Shown here: in pieces, positions 24,508 to 33,627 of the stretch
How the letters are laid out: each line of letters begins with the position of its first letter
Position numbering within the stretch: the stretch's first letter is position 1
Assembly (NCBI RefSeq): GCF_001612725.1
Contig: NZ_BDAZ01000001.1
Span: 1-64,000, forward strand
Length of the DNA stretch: 64,000 nucleotides
Origin: Nocardia anaemiae NBRC 100462
Lineage (GTDB): Bacteria; Actinomycetota; Actinomycetes; Mycobacteriales; Mycobacteriaceae
Direction of reading: 5' to 3'
Notes under the pieces: model-generated
What the model saw: only the letters and a program-made list of their open reading frames with translations
What the model was told of the DNA's origin: nothing
The model's database searches: none
Program-made: the position numbers and the translations under genes

Positions 24508-25806
24508 ATGGAGGAGAATGGCTACGACGTTCTTGGTATCGGCTTCGGACCGGCAAACCTGTCGCTGGCGATCGCGATACGGGAGGACTCCTCGCCCGTG
24601 CGTCCTCACTTCGTCGAAGCACGTACCGATCCGAAGTGGCAGGGCGGAATGCTGCTGGACGGGTCGAACATCCAGAACCATCCTTCGAGAGACCTTGTGA
24701 CCCTACGCAACCCGCAGAGCAGATACAGCTTTCTCAACTACCTATTCGAAAACGACCGGTTGGTTGAGCATCTGAATCTTCCTATGGAATTCCCGTTGCG
24801 CAAGGAGTATGCAGACTACATCAGCTGGGCGACACGCCAATTCGACGACTGTGTGACCTTCGGGGCCATGGTGACGGACATCAAGTTTGACCGGCACCGC
24901 AGCACGCCCGTCTATGTCGCGGTTACATCGGACGGCGCAGAGTACGTGGCGCGGTCGCTGGTCCTTGCCACCGGGAGGACTCCATACGTGCCGTCCCTGT
25001 TCGACGGCCTGAGCACGAAAATGATCTTTCACCTTACCGACTACCTATACCGCATCGAGGAATTGGATTCGCCGCCGAACCAGATCGCCGTGGTAGGTGG
25101 GAGCCAGAGCGGCGTGGAAATCGTGTTGGACCTGGCACGCAGATACCCCGGTGCACGCGTCTCCCAGTACGTCCGCGCGCATTCGCTGCGACTGAAGGAC
25201 ACCAGTCCCTTCAGCGAGGAGGGATACTTTCCCGAGTTCACCGACTACTACTATCGGGCTAGCCGTAGCGGGAAGCGGATTCTCGATGCATACATGCGTC
25301 CAACCAACTATTCATCGAGCGATGCGGACGTGTTGCATCAGCTGTACAACCTGATCTACGAGCAGCGCATCGACCGAGCCCAGCGCCTGTTCGTCGAGGG
25401 GGACAGCGAGATCTCTGCTGTCGCGGAAGTGGAAGACGGAGTGCGCCTACGCATCCGCGATCTACAAAGTGGAGCGACACGCGACGACGAGGTCGATATT
25501 GTTGTACTAGCCACCGGTTTCCGGGATCTGGGACCCGAGGATCATCAAGAACCTTATCCGCCGTTGTTGGCGGAGATCGCCGATAGTTTTCGCTTCGACT
25601 CGGATGGCTACCTGGAGATCAACGACGACTACAGTCTGCGCGCGGTTCGTCCCCAGACACCCCCGATATTCCTCAACGGGTTGTGCGAATCAACGCACGG
25701 AATCGGTGACGCTGGGTCGTTCAGCCTGTTGTCATTGCGCGCAAAGCGGATCCGAGACGGCCTGCTGAAGAGTGCCGTCGACCTTGCCCGCATGGGCGAC
25801 GAATGA
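24508..25806 (+). CDS. L-lysine/L-ornithine N-monooxygenase
   Basis: The protein has 432 residues of the SidA/IucD/PvdA flavin monooxygenase family: FAD loop GIGFGPANLS (10-19), VTLRNPQSRYSFLNYL, NADPH loop AVVGGSQSGVEI (194-205), and ATG motifs at LVLATGRTPY (151-160) and VVLATGFRD. It N-hydroxylates the side-chain amine of lysine or ornithine using NADPH and oxygen. In pyrazofurin and formycin clusters such an enzyme begins N-N bond formation for the pyrazole ring; in others it leads to piperazate or hydroxamates. With C-nucleoside genes in this cluster, the N-N role is attractive, although no piperazate-synthase-like or cupin/MetRS-type N-N enzyme is recognised. Confidence 0.92.
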   Translation: MEENGYDVLGIGFGPANLSLAIAIREDSSPVRPHFVEARTDPKWQGGMLLDGSNIQNHPSRDLVTLRNPQSRYSFLNYLFENDRLVEHLNLPMEFPLRKEYADYISWATRQFDDCVTFGAMVTDIKFDRHRSTPVYVAVTSDGAEYVARSLVLATGRTPYVPSLFDGLSTKMIFHLTDYLYRIEELDSPPNQIAVVGGSQSGVEIVLDLARRYPGARVSQYVRAHSLRLKDTSPFSEEGYFPEFTDYYYRASRSGKRILDAYMRPTNYSSSDADVLHQLYNLIYEQRIDRAQRLFVEGDSEISAVAEVEDGVRLRIRDLQSGATRDDEVDIVVLATGFRDLGPEDHQEPYPPLLAEIADSFRFDSDGYLEINDDYSLRAVRPQTPPIFLNGLCESTHGIGDAGSFSLLSLRAKRIRDGLLKSAVDLARMGDE

Positions 25807-25865
25807 GCTTCCGGAGCCAACCCCTGTGCGGTGATCTGTTGTGTCAGTTCGCGCGAGTCGGGGTT

Positions 25866-26177
25866 CTAGGTGGTTTTCGTACGCCGACTGGCCCAGATGA
25901 GGTGCGGACAGGTGCGGACAGGCTCCGCAAGGCGTCCGGGTGTCACTGCTTGGCGGTCGCAGCCGTGGGTGCCGTAGCGGAAGGTGGCCGTGTGGGTTTC
26001 GCCGCAGGCGCGGGTGACCGGGACGACTCCGATCTCGGCGCGCCGCCGGTCGAAGCCGGTGGCGTCTCCCAGGATCGGCCGGACCTCGTCGATGAACTAG
26101 GCCAGGTTGCCTGTGCCGACACGGGGCCAGTCGGTCAGCAGCTGGACGCAGCGACGCGCGGACACCGCTGTAGACAC
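25866..26177 (-). pseudogene. Small gene with in-frame amber codon, function unknown
   Basis: From GTG 26177 the minus strand encodes 26 residues (CVQLLTDWPRVGTG), then a TAG at 26097-26099, then 76 further residues in the same frame with convincing coding character (FIDEVRPILGDATG, RAEIGVVPVTRACGE, HTATFRYGTHGCD) to a stop at 25866. Only the amber codon interrupts it. I do not recognise a family. It lies inside the cluster but on the opposite strand to its neighbours, so it is probably a passenger remnant. Confidence 0.5.
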
Positions 26178-26278
26178 TCATTCTGCTCATCGAATGGCCC
26201 GCGACCCAAGCTATGCAGCCGACGGGACCGAGAGGGCAGAAACCTGTCTGCCCGGGTGGCAGGAAGAATGGTGCCCAA

Positions 26279-27517
26279 GTGAATCAACGCCCAGGCCTCT
26301 GGACAGGAGGGTTTGCCTCATTCCTCGTCGGCTACGGTCTGTCCTCCGTCGGCGACGGGGTCCTATTCGTCGGGGTGACGTGGTGGGTGGTTGAGCGCAG
26401 CCACTCGCCGACAGCCCTTGGGCTCGTGCTCACTGCCGCTACACTCGGCACGCTCCTCACGCTCCCGTGGGCCGGCGTGCTCATCGACCGCGGCGATGTG
26501 CTGAAATTGCTTGCAATCGCGGATATCTGGCGTGCTGGCATCTTGTGTGTGCCGCTGATGATCATGTGGACCCTCGGCTCGGTGGACGTACTGGTGCTCG
26601 CCTTGGCGTGTTTCCTAGCCGCGCTCGGTTCGGGTGTTGCTCGACCGGGCGGTCTGGCGTTGATTCCGCGATTGGTCGGCCGAAATGAATTAGTGCGGGC
26701 GAACGGCGCATTTGGCACGGTCAGGAAAGTTGCGTTGCTCGGCGGACCATCGCTCGGCGGCATCATTGTCGCGGCGTTGGGCCTGGAAGGTGTACTGGTC
26801 TTCGAGATCTTGTCGTTCCTCGTCTCGGCGGTCATCGTCATCGCCCTTCGCAGGACAGTGCCCGCAGCGACGACGACCCGGAACCAGCCGACGACACTAC
26901 GGGCAGGCCTTGCCGCGCTGAGGAGCTCCCCGTCATCGCGGACCAGCGTCGTGGTGGTCGCGGTGGCCAACGTGGCCCTGTCCATGTACACCCTCGCGGT
27001 TCCGATCACCGCGTCACACATTGGGCGTGGGGCGGGTGGTCTGTGGGCCTATGCCGGTGTGCAGTCAGCGTTCCAGGCGGGCATGGTTGCAGTCGGAATC
27101 GTCACCTCAAGCAGGGGTGGCAGGCGGCTCAGCCCATCGACTGGCGTCATAGGCCTGTCGCTGGCCTGCATGACCATAGGCGTATTGACCGGCGCACTAG
27201 CGCGATCCGCGCCGACGCTGATTGTGAGCGGGTTCCTCGTTGGCGTCGGAATCATGACCAGCTCGATTCTGTGTGATAGTTGCCTGCAAACCGGCATCCC
27301 CTTGGAACTGCAAGGACGCGTGCAGGGACTATCGCAGTTCGCGTCGATGGCCCTTCGACCCTTCGGCTCGACGATGGCCGGAGTAATGGCGGCGGGGTTG
27401 GGACCGGGTGCTGTCTTTGTGGCCGCCGCGTCGCTAACCGCTGGTCTCGCAGCCGTGGTCGTCGTGTTCCGCGCCTACCACACCGACGTACTTGAGCCGG
27501 AAACCCCGTCGATCTGA
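26279..27517 (+). CDS. MFS transporter (probable product exporter)
   Basis: The protein has 412 residues starting at GTG 26279 (AGGAAG upstream). About 10-12 hydrophobic segments are spread over the length, beginning FASFLVGYGLSSVGDGVLFVGVTWWVVE, with the cytoplasmic loop DRGDVLK after helix 2 that is typical of the MFS_3/enterobactin-exporter type. An antibiotic-cluster location suggests export of the nucleoside product and self-resistance. The stop codon lies 22 bp before the start of the LanB-like gene, so the two are probably co-transcribed. Confidence 0.88.
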   Translation: MNQRPGLWTGGFASFLVGYGLSSVGDGVLFVGVTWWVVERSHSPTALGLVLTAATLGTLLTLPWAGVLIDRGDVLKLLAIADIWRAGILCVPLMIMWTLGSVDVLVLALACFLAALGSGVARPGGLALIPRLVGRNELVRANGAFGTVRKVALLGGPSLGGIIVAALGLEGVLVFEILSFLVSAVIVIALRRTVPAATTTRNQPTTLRAGLAALRSSPSSRTSVVVVAVANVALSMYTLAVPITASHIGRGAGGLWAYAGVQSAFQAGMVAVGIVTSSRGGRRLSPSTGVIGLSLACMTIGVLTGALARSAPTLIVSGFLVGVGIMTSSILCDSCLQTGIPLELQGRVQGLSQFASMALRPFGSTMAGVMAAGLGPGAVFVAAASLTAGLAAVVVVFRAYHTDVLEPETPSI

Positions 27518-27539
27518 CATCCGAGACTTGGAGGCTTTC

Positions 27540-30026
27540 ATGGTGGTCGTGTCAAACGAGTCGACGATGCTGGAAACCGTTGTTCTACGCATGGCCGGAT
27601 ACCCGCATTGGCTGCTGCGGTCGGTCGCTGCGCCGCAAACCTGCACTGAAGCCGAAGCGGTCCTTCGCAGATGGGACCAGGTAGGTGGCCTCGTGTCAGA
27701 CGTCGTGAAGGCCCTCCGTGCCGACCTCGATGGCACGTCGTCGGTCGACAACCGGGCCGTGTACGACGTCGGGATGCGCAGACCGGTGGCGCCCAACGGT
27801 GCATTGAGCAGCCGCACCAGCACCTTGATTGGCGACTACAACCGCCTCGTCGGCGATCTGGAACTGTCGCTGACACGTTTCGAGCACAGCCTTGCAACTC
27901 AGCTCGCCCGAACACGTGATGCCATCCGGCTGGTTTTCGCTGACGAAGATCTACAACAGGTGATCTTGCTGTCGAGCGGCGCGCTCTACCCGGATTTTGT
28001 CGACTGGATGACGTCCCAGAACCCCTCGCCGTCGCGGACCCGCAAGATGACCGACGTGCTAACGATGTATCTGCAGCGGATCGCGGCGAAGAATGATACG
28101 AGTTCGCATTTCGGCCCGTTTGCCGTCGGAACCGTGACGGACACGATCGCAGGCATTGACTGGACACCAGGAGTACTGCAGCGGCGGGCGTTCCTGTCGC
28201 ACTGGGCGGCGACGGCGCTCGCCCGCTCAGCGCTCGCCTCGGACTCAGGCGCAGTCGTTCCGCGACCGGCCCCATTGGCGTTCGTGGAGACCAATGGTCT
28301 TACGGTCTATTCCTTCGGCGGTGATGCGTCATCTCTGTCCGAATTGCGGGTCGAACACACCATGCCGCTGAGCCAGGATGATCGCCTGGCGCTGTCTTTG
28401 GTCGACGGGCGAAGGACGACGGCGCAAATCGTCGCCGAACTTGCCGCCGCAGATGTACCCGCTCCAGATGTCGTCCTAGAGAACCTTGTCGAGGCGAAGG
28501 CCGTCATCGGCGAGGTCGAACTCCCAGCAGGCGAAGCCGATACCGTCGCCACGCTTGCCCGGACGATTCGGTACACGCAGATGGGCGCGCCAATCGTAGA
28601 TGGCATCCACAACACCTTGCGATCGTTTGAATCCGCGCCTGCTGCCGAGCGGGTGGTATTGCTGGACCGACTCAAACGCGAATTTCATGAGCGCACCGGC
28701 GTTCCGGCGGACCGAGGAGAAGGGCGGCATTATGCCGACCGCGCCCTGATCTTTGAGGATGCGACAGCGCCGATGCAGGAGTTAAGGATTGGCTCAATAC
28801 TGCGAGATTACATCGTGGGCGATCTTCGGATTTTCTACCACATGATGCTCGTCGGCCCCCGGATCAGGTTCGCCAACGAGCGCGAAATTCTACGAGCCTG
28901 GGTCGTCGACACCTTCGGCCGTGACCGGGCTGTTCCGTTAGGTCGGCTGCTGGAGCGGTTCATCGACGCCCGGCCTGAGATCGCCGCCCGCGTGGCGAAT
29001 GTGAACCGCTCAGCACGTCAGGTCGAGGCTGAGTTGCTGACGCTATGCCTCGATGGGTGGGACGGGAGGGCGGCAGAGGTCGAGATTTCCGCGGACGATA
29101 TCTGGACATTCCTCGGCCGGCAAACCAAGGGGATTCCGGCGGTGTGCAATCCAGACGTCATGATCGGCGCTGACAGTGCCGATGACATCGCCGAACGTCG
29201 CTTCTACGGGGTAGTCGGGGATTGTCATGTGCTTCGTGACGTCATCTCCCATGGCGGGTTTGCCGCATTCTGGGACGAGGTATCGACTCCTGGCCTGCGA
29301 CACGAACTGGCTCGTGCGTACCGAGCCGTGCTGGCACCGGATGAGACTCTCGTGGACGTCGTGCGACGACATGAATCGAAAACGTCGTCGCAATACGACT
29401 TCGCGCTGACGCATCTGGAGCTAACTGGACGCTCGCCAAAGGACCGCGCTAACGTCCTCCTGCCGAGCGGATTGTTCGTCGTTGCCGACGACAGCCAGAT
29501 TGCACTGCACTCGCCGCAATTCCCTGGCCGTATCAGGCTTACCGCAGGAATCTCGCGGTCCGGGACGGTTGCCCACGACCCGACTGCCGCGTTCTCATTT
29601 CCACGCTCGCGGGGCGGAGGATTGTTCGACGGCGTCGATATGGATTACATTCCGCGCCTCCGCTGCGGCAACACCGTGCTTCGCAGGCGGCGATGGCTGC
29701 TGCGAGCGCCAGTTTTGCGGCCCATGACACTCAATCGACGCACCATCTCTCAAGATGCGGCGAACTATCTCTCGGTGATCGAGATGAAGCAACGCATGGG
29801 ATTTCCCGACCACTGCTTCGCAAAGTTCAACTTCGAGCCAAAACCGATATATGTCGACTGGTCCTCACCACTGCTGGCCAGACAGTTCGCCAAGCTCTGC
29901 CGGATCATGACCAAGGATGACTTGGTGCAGGTATCCGAGATGCTCCCAGGCCCCGATGACCTGTGGCTCACTCGCGACGGCCACCGCTACACCTCTGAAC
30001 TCCGCTGCGTGGTCATGGTCCAATAG
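27540..30026 (+). CDS. LanB-like (lantibiotic dehydratase N-terminal type) tRNA-dependent enzyme
   Basis: The protein has 828 residues from ATG 27540 with a TTGGAGG ribosome site; a TTG at 27492 inside the MFS gene is rejected. The sequence follows the LanB N-terminal glutamylation domain: RFEHSLATQLARTRDAIRLV, VLTMYLQRIAAKNDTSSHFGPFAVG, RRAFLSHWAA, and a C-terminal RLRCGNTVLRRRRWLL with KFNFEPKPIYVDWSSP. It is shorter than full LanB enzymes and I see no SpaB_C elimination domain. Such stand-alone forms use aminoacyl-tRNA to add amino acids to a substrate (the PEARL enzymes). No precursor or scaffold peptide gene is evident, so it may condense an amino acid from tRNA onto a small molecule or an unannotated peptide. 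Confidence 0.82.
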   Translation: MVVVSNESTMLETVVLRMAGYPHWLLRSVAAPQTCTEAEAVLRRWDQVGGLVSDVVKALRADLDGTSSVDNRAVYDVGMRRPVAPNGALSSRTSTLIGDYNRLVGDLELSLTRFEHSLATQLARTRDAIRLVFADEDLQQVILLSSGALYPDFVDWMTSQNPSPSRTRKMTDVLTMYLQRIAAKNDTSSHFGPFAVGTVTDTIAGIDWTPGVLQRRAFLSHWAATALARSALASDSGAVVPRPAPLAFVETNGLTVYSFGGDASSLSELRVEHTMPLSQDDRLALSLVDGRRTTAQIVAELAAADVPAPDVVLENLVEAKAVIGEVELPAGEADTVATLARTIRYTQMGAPIVDGIHNTLRSFESAPAAERVVLLDRLKREFHERTGVPADRGEGRHYADRALIFEDATAPMQELRIGSILRDYIVGDLRIFYHMMLVGPRIRFANEREILRAWVVDTFGRDRAVPLGRLLERFIDARPEIAARVANVNRSARQVEAELLTLCLDGWDGRAAEVEISADDIWTFLGRQTKGIPAVCNPDVMIGADSADDIAERRFYGVVGDCHVLRDVISHGGFAAFWDEVSTPGLRHELARAYRAVLAPDETLVDVVRRHESKTSSQYDFALTHLELTGRSPKDRANVLLPSGLFVVADDSQIALHSPQFPGRIRLTAGISRSGTVAHDPTAAFSFPRSRGGGLFDGVDMDYIPRLRCGNTVLRRRRWLLRAPVLRPMTLNRRTISQDAANYLSVIEMKQRMGFPDHCFAKFNFEPKPIYVDWSSPLLARQFAKLCRIMTKDDLVQVSEMLPGPDDLWLTRDGHRYTSELRCVVMVQ

Positions 30027-30197
30027 GTCAGCAGTTCAGGTGCCGGATTTCGACATACTGCTGCGACATCCGCGACTCCTGTCCGAACTGCCCCGACACA
30101 TCGCCTCGCCGCGTTCATCTATCGGTGCCTGGGGCGCACTTTGGCCGAATACGGCCTCCCGCGCAGCCATTTGTGGCCCTGCGTACGACCCATCAAC

Positions 30198-31523
30198 CTA
30201 GACCGTGATTCGGTCAACCTCGGCTCCGAGCGAACACAGACGCTCTACCAGGCCGCCGTAACCGCGGTCCAGGTGGTTCACCCCCTCGACGACCGTGCAT
30301 CCGCGCACGCTCATGGCCGCCGCGACGCAGACCGCCGCGCTCCTAGTGTCTGCGGGAGTCAGCCTCTGCGAGGTCGGCCGCAACGGCACGGGGTTGACCT
30401 CCAATCGACCGTCGTGCACCGTCATCTGGGCACCGAGCCGATTCAGTTGCTCGGCGTAATCGAAGCGATGACCCCAGATCAGGTCGCGAACCGTCGACCG
30501 GCTGGTGGCGCCGTTGAGCACGAGTGCGAGTAGCGGCGTGATATCGGTGGAAATACCAGTCGACGCGGCGACCAGATCCCTACCCAGATAGGGGCCATTC
30601 GCGGTGGCAAGTGCGACGCTTGTCGGCGACACCGACGGTCGGATACCAAGACCGCCCAAGAAGTCCAGCTCGCGGTGTACGGCTGAGAACAGCCGTGGCG
30701 TCTCCGCGCACCGCGCGACGATCGTGCTGTTGGTGACCGCTGCGATGACCTGCCAGGTCGCGAATTCGACCGGACACGGCATCAAACGATGGCTCGCCGC
30801 AGTCCCAGCTGTCGCGCCGGTAACCACCCAGCAGGCGTCCCGCTGTTCGATCTCGATGCCCAGTTTGCGCAGGATGCTGATGAGCTCATGCTGAGCTTCC
30901 CGGCTGTGCGGATGCAGGACGATACTGGTGCCCGGTGCGACCGCAGCCATCAACAACGCGGTCTTCGAGGCACCGGAGACGTGTGGTCCCTCGGGTGACG
31001 TTGGATCGGTCGACCACCGTCGTAGATCCACGGTCGCGGGTACGAGTCGGTCGGCCCGGACTCGCACAGTACCGTCGCTCGACCACTCCCACCGGGCGCC
31101 AAAAGCTTCCATAACCTCGAGCATGTGCCGCATAGGTCGGGCAAGGCCGCGCTCGAACCGGCCGAGCCCGTCGCCACCTGCGCCGGGGAACGTCACCGCG
31201 CCTCGGTTGGCCACGACCGCCGGCAGCATGTAGAGCGACCCGTGGATGCGACGGGCGAACTCGGCAGGGACTGTGTCTGCCGTGATCGCGCCGTCGACGA
31301 CGAGGCCCGCGTCGGTGGTTGTGACGGACCCGCCGAGGGCGCGCACGATCTCGGTCAGCGCGAAACGGTCCGTGATCGCCGGAGCGTCAAGCAGAGTCAA
31401 CGTTGCCCCGGTGGCGATGGCAGCGGCGAAGGCGAGCACCGTGCCGTGCTTGGTCCCGGGAAGATCGACGGTTCCCCGCAGCTGGTTTCCACCAACTATT
31501 CGCAGCGCCTGATCATTGGTCAC
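30198..31523 (-). CDS. MurA/EPSP-synthase-like enolpyruvyl transferase
   Basis: The protein has 441 residues starting at GTG 31523; the longer frame to 31775 would cover the PurC-like start. It has two inside-out alpha/beta domains like MurA: LPGTKHGTVL (K25, with MurA Asn replaced by H26), HVSGASKTALLMAAV, ISTDITPLLALV (catalytic-type Asp), WGHRFDYAEQLNRLGA and DTRSAAV (Arg). The active-site cysteine of MurA (PGGCAIG) is missing; the corresponding loop reads PGAGGDGLG. A change of function is therefore likely. In nikkomycin/polyoxin pathways a related enzyme (NikO/PolA) adds enolpyruvate to a nucleotide 3'-OH before radical SAM cyclisation, which matches the radical SAM gene at 37900. Fosfomycin-insensitive MurA is the alternative. 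Confidence 0.85.
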   Translation of the reverse strand: MTNDQALRIVGGNQLRGTVDLPGTKHGTVLAFAAAIATGATLTLLDAPAITDRFALTEIVRALGGSVTTTDAGLVVDGAITADTVPAEFARRIHGSLYMLPAVVANRGAVTFPGAGGDGLGRFERGLARPMRHMLEVMEAFGARWEWSSDGTVRVRADRLVPATVDLRRWSTDPTSPEGPHVSGASKTALLMAAVAPGTSIVLHPHSREAQHELISILRKLGIEIEQRDACWVVTGATAGTAASHRLMPCPVEFATWQVIAAVTNSTIVARCAETPRLFSAVHRELDFLGGLGIRPSVSPTSVALATANGPYLGRDLVAASTGISTDITPLLALVLNGATSRSTVRDLIWGHRFDYAEQLNRLGAQMTVHDGRLEVNPVPLRPTSQRLTPADTRSAAVCVAAAMSVRGCTVVEGVNHLDRGYGGLVERLCSLGAEVDRITV

Positions 31524-31624
31524 ACCGCTAGAGGCTATGGGTGGAGCGGCTACGACAGCTACGTCGGTTCCATCTGGCAGAACCACGCGCACAGATATGG
31601 CATGAAGGGGCGCACACTGACCGA

Positions 31625-32602
31625 GTGCCCAAGCGCTTTTCAACCAAGACATTGACCGTTGTCGAAGAGCCCAGCGAGAGTCGGCCTGGCATAGGGATTT
31701 TCGAGTACACCGACGACTACTCCGTCTTCCACTATGGCAAGATGCCCGACCGGATTCCCGGTAAGGGCGAAGCAATCGCGCGGATGGTCGCGTTCAACTC
31801 GGAGCTGTTGAAAGAGGCTGGGGTACAGACACATTTCCGTCGGTTCCACCCACCCAACCACATCGAGGTGGAGCTGGTTCGGGTACTCGATCCAGCCGTC
31901 GCGCCGATAGCTGCCGACGAGCGCAATTACCTTGTGCCACTGCAGGTGATCTTCCGTAACGAACTGCCTGCGGGCAACTCGCTGCGACGACGTCTCGCGG
32001 GGGGCGCCGTGAGCCTGTCCGACCTGGGTCTGGATACGCTCCCTGCCGATGGCGTGTGCTTCGATCCGCCACTGATCGAATTCACCACCAAACTGGAGGA
32101 AATCGACCGCTTCGTCACCGCCGACGAAGCGCGCCGAATCGCCGCGTTGGATCAGCAACAGCTAGCGCGCGTGCGGGAGCTGACCCAGCTCGTGGATCGG
32201 GTGATCACTGCCCACGCCAAGTCAGTCGGCTTGGAACATGCCGACGGCAAGGTGGAGTACGGCATCGATGGCAACGGAAACGTCATGCTGGTGGACCAGG
32301 CCGGCACGCCTGACGAGAACCGGCTGACTTTACGGGGATTCCCTCTGGGCAAGCAGGTGTTGCGCGACTTCTACCTGGCCCGCGACCTGGAGGCGCAGGT
32401 ACAGCGGTGGGCCGCCAATGGTGTCCCGCGCAGTAGTTGGGCACGGCCGGAACCGCTGCCCGTCGGGTTCGTCGCCCCCATCGCGGACATGTATCGGTCG
32501 CTGTGCGAGGCATGGACCGGCGAGCGGGTGTGGGGCGCACCGCCGCTCGACGAAGCCTTGGCGACCGTCACCCTACTCAATACTGGAGCGGTGGCTTGGT
32601 GA
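31625..32602 (+). CDS. SAICAR synthetase-like (PurC) ligase
   Basis: The protein has 325 residues from GTG 31625, chosen because earlier codons lie in the divergent promoter gap. PurC motifs are clear: VFHYGKMPDRIPGKGEAIARM (ATP lid), THFRRF, VEVE-like HIEVELVRVLDP, IFRNELPAGNSLRRRL, and VEYGIDGNGNVMLVDQAGTPDENR. Housekeeping PurC attaches aspartate to CAIR; relatives in formycin and coformycin-type clusters ligate an amino acid to a heterocycle carboxylate. Its operon with beta-RFAP synthase-like and PurH-like genes argues for a role in building a purine-analogue base. The protein is about 25-80 residues longer than typical PurC. Confidence 0.9.
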   Translation: MPKRFSTKTLTVVEEPSESRPGIGIFEYTDDYSVFHYGKMPDRIPGKGEAIARMVAFNSELLKEAGVQTHFRRFHPPNHIEVELVRVLDPAVAPIAADERNYLVPLQVIFRNELPAGNSLRRRLAGGAVSLSDLGLDTLPADGVCFDPPLIEFTTKLEEIDRFVTADEARRIAALDQQQLARVRELTQLVDRVITAHAKSVGLEHADGKVEYGIDGNGNVMLVDQAGTPDENRLTLRGFPLGKQVLRDFYLARDLEAQVQRWAANGVPRSSWARPEPLPVGFVAPIADMYRSLCEAWTGERVWGAPPLDEALATVTLLNTGAVAW

Positions 32603-32625
32603 TCTTGGGGGGCGGGGGATGGGGT

Positions 32626-33627
32626 ATGCGCGTGCAATCGGCGGCCCGGCTGAGCTTCACTTTGATCGACCTCAATGGCGGGACGGGCCGTCGCAACGGG
32701 ATGGCGTCGCTGTCCCTGCGCGACCCGGCGTTTGTGGCGACCCTGCGACCCGCAGCACGCACCGAAGTGGCGGGCGGCGACACTGGGCACACAGCAGAGA
32801 TCGCCAGTCTCCTCGACGCACTGCGGGAGCGCTGCGGCGGCCCGCCGGTGCGGTGCGACATCGACGCCGCACTTCCCGCCCATCACGGGTTCGGCTCGAA
32901 AACGACAACGCTGCTGTCTGTCGCGAAGGCATACGCGGCGCTATCTGACACCACGGTGCCGACCGAGGAACTTGCGCGGCTGTGTGGGCGCGGTGGAACG
33001 TCGGGTGCGAGTGTCAACCTCATTGATCGAGGCGGTTTCCTCGTTGACGGCGGTCACGCCAACCCACCGGACTTCGCCGAGGATGCGCATCGGTACCTTC
33101 TGCCCAGCCGGTTTGCAGGTGCGGCGGTCCGCAAGCCGCCGCCGCTGGTAAGTCTCCCTTTCCCGCCATGGCCGATCCTTGTGATCGTCGGTGCGGGAAC
33201 AGAGCTGCACGGCAAACCCGAACTGGAGTGGTTTCGGCGTACCCTGCCAATCCCCTTCGAGGAGGCGGCAATCACGGCGCACCTAGTGTTGATGAACCTG
33301 GCTCCCGCTATCGCCGAGAGTGACTACATGGCATTCTGCCGTGCGCTGAACCGGCTGACCTTCGAGACCTACTACAAGCAGGAGCAGGTGCGCACCCAAT
33401 CGGACGGCGTCAAACATCTGCTGAAGGAGGCGCGCCAGTCCCCAGCAGTCGACGCGATCGGGATGAGCGTGACCGGACCGATGTGCTTCGCGTTCACCCG
33501 CACGCCAGCAGCCGCCGTTGAGTGGATCTCCGGTCTTCGTCACGATGGCGTTGTCAAAGACTTCTACTTCACCACTGCACAAAACCACGCGGCTGTGCTG
33601 GCCGCGATACCGATTCTGGAGGACTGA
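32626..33627 (+). CDS. Beta-RFAP synthase-like C-riboside synthase (GHMP superfamily)
   Basis: The protein has 333 residues from ATG 32626 with a G-rich ribosome site; a GTG at 32599 overlapping the PurC-like stop is an alternative. It shows the beta-ribofuranosylaminobenzene 5'-phosphate synthase pattern: ARLSFTLIDLNGGTGRRNG, IDAALPAHHGFGSKTTTLLSVAKAY (GHMP-type loop), GRGGTSGASVNLIDRGGFLVDGG, and a C-terminal domain ending SVTGPMCFAFTRTP. Known members form a C-C glycosidic bond between PRPP and an aromatic acid, in methanopterin synthesis or, as ForT/PyfQ-type enzymes, in C-nucleoside antibiotics. This is the most diagnostic gene for a C-nucleoside product. Confidence 0.9.
   Translation: MRVQSAARLSFTLIDLNGGTGRRNGMASLSLRDPAFVATLRPAARTEVAGGDTGHTAEIASLLDALRERCGGPPVRCDIDAALPAHHGFGSKTTTLLSVAKAYAALSDTTVPTEELARLCGRGGTSGASVNLIDRGGFLVDGGHANPPDFAEDAHRYLLPSRFAGAAVRKPPPLVSLPFPPWPILVIVGAGTELHGKPELEWFRRTLPIPFEEAAITAHLVLMNLAPAIAESDYMAFCRALNRLTFETYYKQEQVRTQSDGVKHLLKEARQSPAVDAIGMSVTGPMCFAFTRTPAAAVEWISGLRHDGVVKDFYFTTAQNHAAVLAAIPILED

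Noticed and set aside
25732..26190. A long minus-strand protein in another frame over 25732-26190
   Set aside because: Its Arg/Pro/His-rich composition is that of a shadow frame; the better coding signal is the amber-interrupted frame at 25866-26177.
27540..30026. Lanthipeptide or thiopeptide cluster
   Set aside because: Only the LanB N-terminal-like protein is present; no precursor peptide, cyclase, SpaB_C domain, protease or cyclodehydratase is seen.
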